A stretch of 64,000 nt of DNA from Thalassobaculum fulvum (GTDB lineage: Bacteria > Pseudomonadota > Alphaproteobacteria > Thalassobaculales > Thalassobaculaceae), in contig NZ_BMZS01000008.1 of NCBI RefSeq assembly GCF_014652915.1, positions 1 to 64,000 on the forward strand. The letters are read 5' to 3'. Shown piece by piece: positions 9,258 through 17,462 of this stretch. A program made the translations under genes and the position numbers. Each line of letters opens with the position of its first letter. Position 1 is the first letter of the stretch. The notes under the pieces are model-generated. The model was not told the origin of the DNA and made no database searches. It saw only the letters and a list, made by a program, of their open reading frames with translations.

Positions 9258-9288
9258 CCGCCGCCCGCCGGTTTCCGGCGGGCGGCGG
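9258..9288 (+). terminator. Intercistronic 14-bp perfect hairpin
   Basis: CCGCCGCCCGCCGG (9258-9271), a TTT loop and CCGGCGGGCGGCGG (9275-9288) form an uninterrupted 14-bp stem 15 bp after the binding-protein stop codon. There is no T tract. In many ABC operons such a structure protects the binding-protein mRNA or partly terminates transcription, which gives more binder than permease. That role is inferred. Confidence 0.6.
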
Positions 9289-9336
9289 CCCGGTTCACCA
9301 AACGCTCAGACCGCCCGCGACGGAAGGCCGCCGCTC

Positions 9337-10308
9337 ATGCACCAGTACATCATCAAGCGCATCCTGATGATGATCCCGACGTTGTTCGGGGCAGCAGTTC
9401 TCGTGTTCTTCCTCATGCGCGCGATCCCCGGGGACGTGTGCGAACTCCGACTTGCCGGCACCGGGGCGACCTTCGATCCCGACGCCCTGAGAATCTGCCA
9501 GCAGGAACTGGGCCTCAACGAGCCGATCTTCCTTCAGTTCTTCAGCTGGATCGGCGGCTTCTTCGTCGGCGACTTCGGCACGTCCATGTGGACCAACCAG
9601 CCGATCGTCAGCGAGATCTCGCTGCGCTTCCAGGTGTCCATGCAGATCGCCCTGATGGCGACCCTGGTCTCGATCGTGATCTCGATCCCGATGGGCATCA
9701 TCTCCGCGGTCAAGCGCAACACCTGGGTCGACTACTGCGTCCGCGGCTTCTCGATCGCCGGCATCGCGATGCCGTCGTTCTGGCTGGGCATCCTGATCAT
9801 CCTCGGCCTGCTGGTCGGCAGCCAGGCCCTCTACGGCGAACCGTGGATGCCGCCGATCAACTACGTGCCGATATGGGTCGATCCGGCCGAGAACCTGGCG
9901 ATGCTGATCTGGCCGGCGCTGGCGACCGGCTACCGGTACTCCGCGGTCGCCACCCGCATGACCCGCTCGGCGATGCTTGAGGTGCTGCGCGAGGACTACG
10001 TCCGTACCGCCCGCGCCAAGGGCCTGGTGGAAAGCGTGATCGTCAACCGGCACGCGCTCAAGAACGCCCTGCTGCCGGTCGTCACGGTGATCGGCATCGA
10101 GTTCGCGTTCCTGATGGGCGGGCTGGTGGTGACCGAGCAGGTCTTCAACCTGAACGGCCTCGGCAAGCTGTTCGTCGAGTCGGTCAGCAACCACGACTAC
10201 ACGATGACGCAGGCGCTGGTCATGCTGGTGGCGCTGATCTTCGTGCTGACGAACTTCGTCGTCGACCTGTTCTATGCGTGGCTCGATCCGCGCATTCGCT
10301 ACAGCTGA
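9337..10308 (+). CDS. ABC transporter permease (DppB type)
   Basis: A 323-residue inner-membrane permease of the DppB/OppB family. It opens with the family signature MHQYIIKRILMMIPTLFG, a first membrane helix, followed by a periplasmic loop and five more helices. The cytoplasmic coupling motif is in EVLREDYVRTARAKGL. It pairs with the DppC-type permease encoded 14 bp downstream to form the translocation path. The ATPase gene is on the other strand 1.5 kb away rather than in the operon. Confidence 0.93.
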   Translation: MHQYIIKRILMMIPTLFGAAVLVFFLMRAIPGDVCELRLAGTGATFDPDALRICQQELGLNEPIFLQFFSWIGGFFVGDFGTSMWTNQPIVSEISLRFQVSMQIALMATLVSIVISIPMGIISAVKRNTWVDYCVRGFSIAGIAMPSFWLGILIILGLLVGSQALYGEPWMPPINYVPIWVDPAENLAMLIWPALATGYRYSAVATRMTRSAMLEVLREDYVRTARAKGLVESVIVNRHALKNALLPVVTVIGIEFAFLMGGLVVTEQVFNLNGLGKLFVESVSNHDYTMTQALVMLVALIFVLTNFVVDLFYAWLDPRIRYS

Positions 10309-10322
10309 GGGAGACCGTGACC

Positions 10323-11219
10323 ATGGCGATTTCGGAGCTCCCGACGTCGGTCGAGACCGCCGCCCCGCGGCGACGGACCGCGTGGCAGCAGTTCAAGCGG
10401 GTCGCACGCCGCCAGCCGCTCGGCGTCGCCGGCGGCGCGATCGTGATCCTGATGATCCTGATGGCGATCTTCGCGGACGTCATCGCCCCGTACGACCCGA
10501 CGGCGATGAACTACAGCGCGTTCACCGCTCCGCCGGGCACCGAGTTCTGGCTGGGTACCGACCAGATGGGCCGGGACGTGTTCTCGCGCATCGTGCACGG
10601 CGCCCGGACCGCGGTGTTCGTCGGCTTCGTCGCCAGTATCGTCGGCGCCGGCATCGGCCTCGTCCTCGGGGTCGGCAGCGCCTATTTCGGCGGCAAGATC
10701 GATCTGGTGTTCCAGCGGGTGATGGACATCTTCATGTCGTTCCCGCTGATCATCATGGCGCTGGCGATGGTGGCGATCTTCGGCACCGGCGTCGACAAGG
10801 TGATCGTCGCGATCACCATCCCGTTCATCCCGCGCTGCGCCCGGGTCGTGCGGTCGACCGCCCTGTCGGTGCGCGAGATGCCCTACGTCGATGCCGCCCG
10901 GTCGATCGGCTACAGCCACACCCGGATCATCCTGCGGCACATGGTGCCGAACGTGATGGCGCCGTTCCTGATCATGATCACCGCCTTCGTCGGGCAGGCG
11001 ATCCTGCTGGAGGCCTCGCTGTCGTATCTCGGCCTCGGCGTGCAGGAGCCGACCCCGGCCTGGGGACTGATGCTGCAGGGCGGCGCCGAGCTGTACGCCG
11101 AGAGCGCACCCTGGGTGGCGATCTTCCCGGGCCTGGCGATCACGCTGGCGGTGTTCGGCTTCAACCTGTTCGGCGACGCAGTCCGCGACATGCTGGATCC
11201 CAAGCTGCGCTCGCAGTAG
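10323..11219 (+). CDS. ABC transporter permease (DppC type)
   Basis: A 298-residue permease of the DppC/OppC family with the N-terminal OppC_N segment (residues about 15-65, RRQPLGVAGGAIV) and six membrane helices. The coupling loop is REMPYVDAARSIGYSH. ATG at 10323 is preferred; GTG two codons upstream and a further upstream in-frame codon would overlap the dppB-like gene. A clear intrinsic terminator follows, so this ends the importer transcript. Confidence 0.93.
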   Translation: MAISELPTSVETAAPRRRTAWQQFKRVARRQPLGVAGGAIVILMILMAIFADVIAPYDPTAMNYSAFTAPPGTEFWLGTDQMGRDVFSRIVHGARTAVFVGFVASIVGAGIGLVLGVGSAYFGGKIDLVFQRVMDIFMSFPLIIMALAMVAIFGTGVDKVIVAITIPFIPRCARVVRSTALSVREMPYVDAARSIGYSHTRIILRHMVPNVMAPFLIMITAFVGQAILLEASLSYLGLGVQEPTPAWGLMLQGGAELYAESAPWVAIFPGLAITLAVFGFNLFGDAVRDMLDPKLRSQ

Positions 11220-11244
11220 GCCGCCGGATTTCGGCTGTCACGGG

Positions 11245-11269
11245 AAGGGCCCCGGCGAGGGGCCCTTTT
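11245..11269 (+). terminator. Rho-independent terminator of the importer operon
   Basis: AAGGGCCCC (11245-11253), loop GGCGA and GGGGCCCTT (11259-11267) form a perfect 9-bp stem followed by further T residues. It lies 26 bp after the second permease stop and 20 bp before the converging PAS gene ends. Confidence 0.85.
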
Positions 11270-11289
11270 CGTATCCGGCCGACCGCCGG

Positions 11290-11823
11290 CTACGCAAGCG
11301 GCGAGTCGTCGAACCGAACGTGATAGACGCCGTTCCGATCGGGTTGCCCGACGACCTCGGCCGACGTCAGGAAGCGCTGGGCGCTGAACAGCACGGACGG
11401 ATGGTCCGGCGCGGTGCCGAGAGCCGGCACGTAGAGGCGGTCGTTCGCGATGAACTCCCGCCCCGGAACCGCGAACCGAAATCGGCAGACGACCGGCCGC
11501 CGCTCGTCGAGCACGCGCTCGTACAACCGCGCGCGAACACGTGCCGCCTCCGGCGGCATCACCTCGTCCAAGTAGGCCCCGGTCGGATCGAAGCCGAAGT
11601 ACTCGGCCATCGCGGTTCCGGCCAACCGGCAGTGGAACCGGCCGGACGCCTCGCGTTCCAGGACCAGCATCGTCGGCAGGACGTGAGGCGGCAGGTCGAG
11701 CGGATCGATCTCCTGCCGGTACGGCAGCCGTCCCAGCTCGCGACCCAGGCGCACCCAGAGATCGTACAGTCCTGCCAGTCCGGGATCGGCAAGGGCCCCA
11801 CGGAATCCGAGTGCCTGGTTCAC
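11290..11823 (-). CDS. PAS domain-containing protein (PAS_5 family)
   Basis: A 177-residue stand-alone PAS-like protein of the kind common in Rhodospirillales (PF07310 type). The PAS core is about residues 25-150, with RLAGTAMAEYFGFD as the helix after the first strands. There is no output domain, so it may bind a small ligand or a partner kinase; its role is unknown. The GTG start at 11823 has GGAGGAG just upstream and lies 13 bp after the stop of the double-ATPase gene, so the two are co-transcribed. The coupling to a transporter ATPase is unusual but may only reflect packing. Confidence 0.75.
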   Translation of the reverse strand: MNQALGFRGALADPGLAGLYDLWVRLGRELGRLPYRQEIDPLDLPPHVLPTMLVLEREASGRFHCRLAGTAMAEYFGFDPTGAYLDEVMPPEAARVRARLYERVLDERRPVVCRFRFAVPGREFIANDRLYVPALGTAPDHPSVLFSAQRFLTSAEVVGQPDRNGVYHVRFDDSPLA

Positions 11824-11836
11824 GGCTCCTCCACGA

Positions 11837-13720
11837 CTACTCCGCAGCGACCGCCGTCGCCGTGATCTCCTGGACGAAGTGCCCGGGCGACACCTCGCGG
11901 TAGTGGCGCGCCGGCGGCTCGTAACCGGCCGGCTTCAACGGGCTCGGGATCTCGTCGGTCATCAGCCGCAGCTCGGTCTTGCGCTTGGTCGGGTCGGCGA
12001 TCGGCACCGCCGCCATAAGCTTGCGGGTGTACGGGTGCTGCGGATCCTCGAACACCGCCTGGCGCGGCCCGATCTCGACGATCTCGCCGAGATACATGAC
12101 GGCCACCCGGTGCGCGATGCGCTCGACCACCGCCATGTCGTGACTGATGAACAGGTAGGCGAGCCCCAGCTCCTCCTGCAGTTCCATCATCAGGTTGATG
12201 ACCTGCGCCTGGATCGACACGTCGAGCGCCGACACCGCCTCGTCGGCGATGATCAGCTTCGGGTTCAGGCCGAGGGCCCGGGCGATGCACAGGCGCTGGC
12301 GCTGGCCGCCGGAGAACTCGTGCGGGTAGCGGCTGGCGTGCTCCTCGTCGAGGCCGACCCGGCGCAGCAGTTCGATCACCCGGTCCTCGGCCTCCTTGCC
12401 GCGGGCCAGGCCGTGCACGACCATCGGCTCGGCGATCGCGGCGCCCGCCGTCATGCGCGGGTTCAGCGAGGCGAACGGGTCCTGGAAGATCATCTGCATG
12501 TCGCGCCGCAGCGGCCGCATCTCGCTGGCCGACAGCCCGACGACCTCCTTGCCCTCGAACACCACCGAGCCGCGGGTCGGCTCGACCAGGCGGATGATGC
12601 TGCGGCCGGTCGTCGACTTGCCGCAGCCGGATTCGCCGACCATCGCCAGCGTCTCGCCCGGCTGCAGGTCGAACGAAATGTTCTCGACCGCATGGATCCG
12701 CCCGGTGGTCCGGCCGAACACGCCGGCCCGGATGTCGAACCGGGTGGTCAGCCCCTTCACGCTCAGGAGCGGTGGCGCGTCCCGCCGCACGGTGTCCTTG
12801 ATCTCGAGCTCGACCTCCGTCTCGCCGGCGCCCTCCTTGATCTCTTCGCCCTCGGCGCGCTTGACGTCGACGTTGGCGAACTTCATCGGCAGCTTGTGGC
12901 CGCGCATCGACCCGAGCCGCGGCACCGCGTCGAGCAGCGCCCGGGTATACGGATGCTGCGGGCTCTTGAAGATCTGCTCGGCCGGACCCTCCTCGACCTT
13001 CTTGCCGCGCAGCATGACGACGACGCGGTCGGCGACCTCCGCGACCACGCCCATGTCGTGGGTGATGAACATCACCGACATGCCGATCTCGTTCTGCAGC
13101 ATCTTGATCAGATCGAGGATCTGCGCCTGGATCGTCACGTCGAGCGCGGTGGTCGGCTCGTCGGCGATCAGCAGGCTCGGCCGGCACGACAGCGCCATCG
13201 CGATCATAACGCGCTGGCGCATGCCGCCGGACAGCTGGTGGGGATACTGCTGCAGCTGCTTCTCCGGCTCGGGAATCCGGACCAGCTTCAGCATCTCGAG
13301 CGCCTGCTTCAGGGCCTCGTCCTCGCTCTTGCCCTGGTGCAGCATGATCGCCTCGGCGATCTGGAAGCCGACCGTGAACACCGGGTTCAGCGAGGTCATC
13401 GGCTCCTGGAAGATCATCGAGATGTCGTTGCCGCGGATCGAGCGCATCTGCTCGGGGGTCTGCTTCACGATGTCGATGACCTTGCCGTCCGGCTTGCGGA
13501 AATTGATCCTGCCGCTCGGGATCCGGCCGCCGGCGTTGTCGGTCAGCCGCATCAGGCCCATGGCCGTGACCGACTTGCCGGAGCCGGACTCGCCCACCAC
13601 CGCCAGGGTCTCGCCGCGGTCGATGTGCCAGGACACGCCGTCCACGGCCTTGACCGTCCGGTCCTCGAGCGGGAAGTGGATCCGGAGGTCCTCGACCTCG
13701 ATCAGGCGCTTCTCGTCCAT
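11837..13720 (-). CDS. ABC transporter ATP-binding protein, fused DppD-DppF type
   Basis: A 627-residue protein with two complete nucleotide-binding domains that energises a family-5 importer, presumably the one encoded at 7626-11219. Domain one has Walker A GESGSGKS at 43-50, signature LSGGMRQR at 163-170 and Walker B LLIADEP. Domain two has GESGCGKS at 362-369, signature FSGGQRQR and LIIADEA. Each ends with the oligopeptide-transporter C-terminal segment ([12 protein letters not shown] and [12 protein letters not shown]). An acidic linker at about 288-312 joins them. ATG at 13720 has AGAAGG upstream; an in-frame extension to 13918 crosses the promoter region and is rejected. Confidence 0.92.
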   Translation of the reverse strand: MDEKRLIEVEDLRIHFPLEDRTVKAVDGVSWHIDRGETLAVVGESGSGKSVTAMGLMRLTDNAGGRIPSGRINFRKPDGKVIDIVKQTPEQMRSIRGNDISMIFQEPMTSLNPVFTVGFQIAEAIMLHQGKSEDEALKQALEMLKLVRIPEPEKQLQQYPHQLSGGMRQRVMIAMALSCRPSLLIADEPTTALDVTIQAQILDLIKMLQNEIGMSVMFITHDMGVVAEVADRVVVMLRGKKVEEGPAEQIFKSPQHPYTRALLDAVPRLGSMRGHKLPMKFANVDVKRAEGEEIKEGAGETEVELEIKDTVRRDAPPLLSVKGLTTRFDIRAGVFGRTTGRIHAVENISFDLQPGETLAMVGESGCGKSTTGRSIIRLVEPTRGSVVFEGKEVVGLSASEMRPLRRDMQMIFQDPFASLNPRMTAGAAIAEPMVVHGLARGKEAEDRVIELLRRVGLDEEHASRYPHEFSGGQRQRLCIARALGLNPKLIIADEAVSALDVSIQAQVINLMMELQEELGLAYLFISHDMAVVERIAHRVAVMYLGEIVEIGPRQAVFEDPQHPYTRKLMAAVPIADPTKRKTELRLMTDEIPSPLKPAGYEPPARHYREVSPGHFVQEITATAVAAE

Positions 13721-13809
13721 CGTACCTTCTCTCCCGCTCCATGGCCGGTCGCTGCGGCGGGGGCATTTTGCGGATGCCGGCGCCTGTCGACAACCGTTAC
13801 CATCAAAAT

Positions 13810-13821
13810 ATTGCATACAAT
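13810..13821. promoter_or_regulatory. Operator-like palindrome, second copy
   Basis: ATTGCATACAAT is a near-perfect palindrome that matches 9 of 12 bases of the site at 7414-7425 (AATGTATACAAG). It lies between the divergent ATPase and GST starts in a locally AT-rich patch. It looks like a GntR/FadR-type site that could co-regulate the ATPase with the importer and HAD operons. No such regulator gene is in the window. Confidence 0.45.
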
Positions 13822-13916
13822 GCACAGCGCCGATCGCCAGGGCACGGAAACCGCTTGAGCGTCCGCCCGCCTCCCCGGCAGGCTGAACGGCGAACGACAG
13901 AAAGGCGCCCCCGCCC

Positions 13917-14528
13917 ATGAGGATCCATCACGCTCCGAACTCCCGCTCCGTGCGCATCGTGTGGCTGTTCGAGGAACTCGGCCTGCCCTACGAGCTCCAG
14001 GTCTACAAGCTCGGCGACCCGGCCATGCGCTCGCCGGAGTATCTGAAGCTGCACCCCATGGGACGGGTGCCGGCACTGGAGGACGGCGACGTCACGGTCT
14101 ACGAGAGCGGCGCGATCGTCGAGTATGTGCTCGCCCGCTACGGCGACGGCCGTCTGCGTCCGGCGATCGACTCGCCCGACTTCCCGACCTACCTGCAATG
14201 GCTGCACTACGCCGAGGGCATGATGATGCCGCAGGTCAACATCATCGTGGTGGAGACCCTGTTCCTGCCGCCGGAACGCCGCAACGCCGAGAACGTGACG
14301 CGGGCCATGAAGCTGCTCAACCGAATGCTGACGGCGGTCGAGGCGCATCTGGCCGACGGCAGGGAGTATCTGGCGGGCGGGTTCTCCGGGGCCGACATCA
14401 TGACCGGCCACGCCTGCATCGCGGCCAGGCGCATCAAAGCCGACCTCGCCGACAAGCCGCACGTCGAGGCCTACGTCGATCGCCTGACCGCACGGCCGGC
14501 CTATCAACGGGCGATCGAGGCGGCCTGA
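13917..14528 (+). CDS. Glutathione S-transferase family protein
   Basis: A 203-residue GST with an N-terminal thioredoxin-like domain (residues 1-75) and a C-terminal helical domain (about 85-200). The glutathione-binding region reads [17 protein letters not shown], with the ES pair that binds the gamma-glutamyl group. The N-terminal NSRSVRIVW holds serines that could activate the thiol. Substrate unknown. It is divergent from the ABC ATPase gene and upstream of azlCD by 48 bp. Confidence 0.88.
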   Translation: MRIHHAPNSRSVRIVWLFEELGLPYELQVYKLGDPAMRSPEYLKLHPMGRVPALEDGDVTVYESGAIVEYVLARYGDGRLRPAIDSPDFPTYLQWLHYAEGMMMPQVNIIVVETLFLPPERRNAENVTRAMKLLNRMLTAVEAHLADGREYLAGGFSGADIMTGHACIAARRIKADLADKPHVEAYVDRLTARPAYQRAIEAA

Positions 14529-14576
14529 GCCGGCAGCCCGGGGCGATTGCCCCGGTCACGAGCCAGGAGAGGCGAC

Positions 14577-15275
14577 GTGCCCGAAGTCGACACCCGTTCC
14601 GCCGCCCTCGCCGGCCTGCGCACCGCCGCAGGCGTTCCGTTACTGCTGGTCAGCGGCGGCATGGCCGGCTTCGGCGCCCTCGCCCACGACATCGGCTTCG
14701 CGGCCTGGGAGGCGGTGATGGCGCCGGTCGTGGTCTGGGCCCTGCCGGCCCAGGTGGTGGCGGCCGAGCTGCACGCCGCCGGGGCCGACCTGGTGGCGAT
14801 CGCGCTGGCGGCGGCGCTGACCAGCATGCGGTTCTTCCCGATGGCGGTCGCCCTGCTGCCGACCTTCCGGGCCGGCGGTCTGCTGTCCCGGCTGCTGCAG
14901 GCGCACCTGATGTCAGCGACCAGCTGGGCCTTCGTGATGCGCCCCAGCGCCCCGCGCGAGCCCCGTGAACGGCTCGCCTTCCATACCGCATTCACCCTGA
15001 CCTGCATCGCCGCCGCCGCGGTCGCCGCTTTCGCCGGCTGGCTGGGGGCGGCCGCCCTGCCGAAGCCGCTGGCGCTCGGGCTGCTGTTCATGAACGCCGC
15101 CTTCTTCATGGTCCTGCTGGCGGAATCGCGGAACCGGCAGGTGCTGCTGGCGGTCGCGCTCGGCGTGATCCTGTGCCCGCCGATCCACGCCGTGCTGCCG
15201 GAGGCCTCGATGCTGCTGGCCGGGGTGCTGGGCGGCACCGGCGCCTTCCTGTTCGGCGACAGGCTCCGGTCATGA
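14577..15275 (+). CDS. azlC: AzlC family branched-chain amino acid export permease
   Basis: A 232-residue inner-membrane protein, the large subunit of the AzlCD exporter of branched-chain amino acids. Several hydrophobic segments span the whole length and GAGALAHDIGF-like residues (GFGALAHDIGF) mark the first repeat. The start is taken as GTG at 14577 because GGAGAGG precedes it; an in-frame upstream codon lacks a ribosome site. The stop overlaps the azlD start in an ATGA, so the subunits are translationally coupled. Confidence 0.9.
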   Translation: MPEVDTRSAALAGLRTAAGVPLLLVSGGMAGFGALAHDIGFAAWEAVMAPVVVWALPAQVVAAELHAAGADLVAIALAAALTSMRFFPMAVALLPTFRAGGLLSRLLQAHLMSATSWAFVMRPSAPREPRERLAFHTAFTLTCIAAAAVAAFAGWLGAAALPKPLALGLLFMNAAFFMVLLAESRNRQVLLAVALGVILCPPIHAVLPEASMLLAGVLGGTGAFLFGDRLRS

Positions 15276-15613
15276 CGGGGGGCGAGCACGCCGGCTACCT
15301 GGTGCTGCTGGCGGCGGCGGCCGCGACCTTCGTGTGGCGGGCGCTGGGCGCGGTGCTGGTCGGGCGAGTCGATCCGGAAGGGCCGGTGGTGCGCTGGTTC
15401 ACGCTGACCTCCTACGCCCTGCTGGCCGCCCTGGTGGTCCGGCTGGTCGCCCTGCCGACCGGCTCGCTGGCCGGGATCCCCCTGGCGATCCGGCTGGCGG
15501 CCGTCGCCGTGACCCTCGGGGTGTGGTGGCTGAGCCGGCGCCGGGTGCTGCCGGCGGTGCTGTCCGGCAGCGCCTGCATCGTGGCCGCCGCGCTGTGGCT
15601 GGCGGGCGGCTAA
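15272..15613 (+). CDS. azlD: AzlD family branched-chain amino acid export protein
   Basis: A 113-residue small membrane subunit of the AzlCD exporter, with about four hydrophobic helices. The ATG at 15272 overlaps the azlC stop, which fixes the start. The segment TFVWRALGAVLVGRV near the N-terminus is typical of the family. Confidence 0.88.
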   Translation: MTGGEHAGYLVLLAAAAATFVWRALGAVLVGRVDPEGPVVRWFTLTSYALLAALVVRLVALPTGSLAGIPLAIRLAAVAVTLGVWWLSRRRVLPAVLSGSACIVAAALWLAGG

Positions 15614-15659
15614 GCGCGGCGCTACGGTCCGGGATCATCGCCGCAACCCGGGTGCCGTC

Positions 15660-15992
15660 ATGCAGATCCCTGCCCTGCCCTTCACCGTCACCGACTGGTC
15701 GGCGGTCGAGCCGACCATCCATCCCGGCGACAGCGGGACCGCCGAATGGCGCACCCTCAACATCGGCGACATCCGGGTGCGCCAGGTGACCTACTCGCCC
15801 GGCTACGTCGCCGACCACTGGTGCGAGCGCGGCCACATCCTCTACGTGGTCGCTGGCGAGCTGGTGTCGGAGCTCAAGGACGGCCGCAGGTTCACCCTGA
15901 CCCCAGGCATGAGCTACCAGGTCTCCGATCGGGGCGACTCGCCCCACCGCTCGGTGACCGAGAAGGGGGCGACGCTGTTCATCGTGGATTGA
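15660..15992 (+). CDS. DHCW motif cupin fold protein
   Basis: A 110-residue single-domain cupin. The signature is DHWCERGH at about residues 55-62, and a second cupin motif occupies the last third (HRSVTEKGATLFIVD). Such proteins are found widely in proteobacteria without known function. It lies 46 bp after azlD on the same strand and converges on the aminotransferase gene across a REP-like pair. Confidence 0.82.
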   Translation: MQIPALPFTVTDWSAVEPTIHPGDSGTAEWRTLNIGDIRVRQVTYSPGYVADHWCERGHILYVVAGELVSELKDGRRFTLTPGMSYQVSDRGDSPHRSVTEKGATLFIVD

Positions 15993-16017
15993 GGGCGCGC
16001 CCGTCGCATGTCGCTTG

Positions 16018-16122
16018 GTGGGTCCCGGATCGCCGCGTCGCGACGTCCGGGATGAGGGAAGAACGGCGGATCACCCCCTGTCCCTCATCCCGGCCGAAGC
16101 GCAGCGCAGAGCCGGGACCCAG
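16018..16122. repeat. Paired REP-like element, locus A
   Basis: Two inverted units flank a 21-bp spacer. The left unit (16018-16059) runs from GTGGGTCCCGGATCGC to GTCCGGGATGAGGGAA. The right unit (16081-16122) runs from TCCCTCATCCCGG to AGCCGGGACCCAG. Each unit is itself an imperfect palindrome, and the pair can fold into one long hairpin. It sits between the converging cupin and aminotransferase genes. Confidence 0.85.
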
Positions 16123-16143
16123 GCCACGACCGGCGCCCGCCCC

Positions 16144-17316
16144 TCAGGCGTTGCCCGACAGGTAGTCCATCGCCGCCTGCACCCCGCCCGGCTTGATCGG
16201 CACGCCGGCGATCCGCAGGCCCATCTCGCAGCCGGCCAGCGTGCCGGCCAGCATCAGGTCGTTGAAGTCGCCGAGGTGGCCGATCCGGAACATCCTGCCC
16301 TTGACCTTGCCGAGGCCGGCGCCGAGTGACATGTCGAACTTCTCCAGGATCACCTTGCGCACCGCGTCGGCGTCGTGGCCGTCCGGCATCACCACGCCGG
16401 TCAGCACCGGCGAGTACTCCTTCGGCTCAAGGCACTGGATCTCCAGCCCCCAGGCCCGCACCGCCCGGCGGGTCGCCTCGGCATGCCGCTCGTGCCGGGC
16501 GAACACGTTGTCGAGCCCCTCCTCCATCAGCATGTCGCAGGCCTCCTTGAGGCCGTACAGCAGGTTGGTGGCCGGGGTGTAGGGGAAGTTGCCGGACGGG
16601 TTCTGGCCGAGCTGGGAGGCCCAGTCCCAGTAGGAACGGGTCATCTTGGCCGACTTCGACGCCTCGATCGCCTTCGGCGACAGCGCGTTGAAGCCCAGGC
16701 CCGGCGGCAGCATCAGCCCCTTCTGCGAGCCGGTGACGGTGACGTCGATCCCCCACTCGTCGTGCCGGAAATCGGCCGACGCCAGGCCGGAGATGGTGTC
16801 GACCATGAACAGCGCCGGATGCCCGGCGGCGTCGATTGCCTTGCGGACCTCGGCGATCCGCGAGGTCACGCCGGTCGAGGTCTCGTTGTGGACCACGCAG
16901 ACCGCCCGGATCCTGTGCTCCTTGTCCTTGCTCAGCCGGTCCTCGATGGCGGCGGCGTCGACCCCATGGCGCCAGTCGCCGGTGATCACCTCCGGCTTCA
17001 GGCCGATGCGGGTCGCCAGCTCGGACCACAGGGTCGAGAACTGCCCGGTCTCGTACATCAGCACCGTGTCGCCCGGCGACATGGTGTTGACCAGCGCCGC
17101 CTCCCACGCTCCGGTGCCCGAGGACGGGAAGATGATCACCGGGTTCTTGGTCTTGAACACCGGCTTGACCTTCTCCAGCACCTCCTTGGCGAGCGCCTGG
17201 AACTCCGGGCCGCGGTGGTCGATGGTCGGCCGCTCGATGGCGCGCAGGATCCGGCCCGGCACGTTCGAGGGACCGGGGATCTGCAGGAAATGCGGGCCGG
17301 CGCGATGTCCGCTCAT
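16144..17316 (-). CDS. Class V aminotransferase (serine--glyoxylate/alanine--glyoxylate type)
   Basis: A 390-residue PLP enzyme of fold type I close to serine-glyoxylate aminotransferase, which makes hydroxypyruvate and glycine and works in glyoxylate or C1 metabolism. The N-terminus has the typical FLQIPGPSNVPGRIL, and the PLP lysine is in GSQKGLMLPPG. ATG at 17316 with AGGTAGG upstream is chosen; a longer frame to 17382 runs into the promoter. No serine-cycle genes are adjacent, so the role may be glyoxylate detoxification or photorespiration-like salvage. Confidence 0.88.
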   Translation of the reverse strand: MSGHRAGPHFLQIPGPSNVPGRILRAIERPTIDHRGPEFQALAKEVLEKVKPVFKTKNPVIIFPSSGTGAWEAALVNTMSPGDTVLMYETGQFSTLWSELATRIGLKPEVITGDWRHGVDAAAIEDRLSKDKEHRIRAVCVVHNETSTGVTSRIAEVRKAIDAAGHPALFMVDTISGLASADFRHDEWGIDVTVTGSQKGLMLPPGLGFNALSPKAIEASKSAKMTRSYWDWASQLGQNPSGNFPYTPATNLLYGLKEACDMLMEEGLDNVFARHERHAEATRRAVRAWGLEIQCLEPKEYSPVLTGVVMPDGHDADAVRKVILEKFDMSLGAGLGKVKGRMFRIGHLGDFNDLMLAGTLAGCEMGLRIAGVPIKPGGVQAAMDYLSGNA

Positions 17317-17462
17317 GGCGTTGCCTACCTTTCGTGATTTCTGAGAACGGTTCGACCGGCGAAAGCCGGCGGTTTTTGCCACCCACCCCGGGTTCGGCTA
17401 CCCTTCCGGGAGGGGAGATGCAAGCTAAGGTCGCCGCGACGCGATCGAGGGAGGGCCGACCG

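Noticed and set aside
11879-13858. Long open frames antisense to real genes (for example about 659 codons here and 971 codons at 19016-21931)
   Set aside because: They lie opposite well-recognised genes, have Arg/Gly/Ala/His-rich composition with no domain, and are expected in very GC-rich DNA.
16018-16122. CRISPR array
   Set aside because: The repeats are inverted pairs, two per locus, with differing cores and no regular spacers or cas genes.
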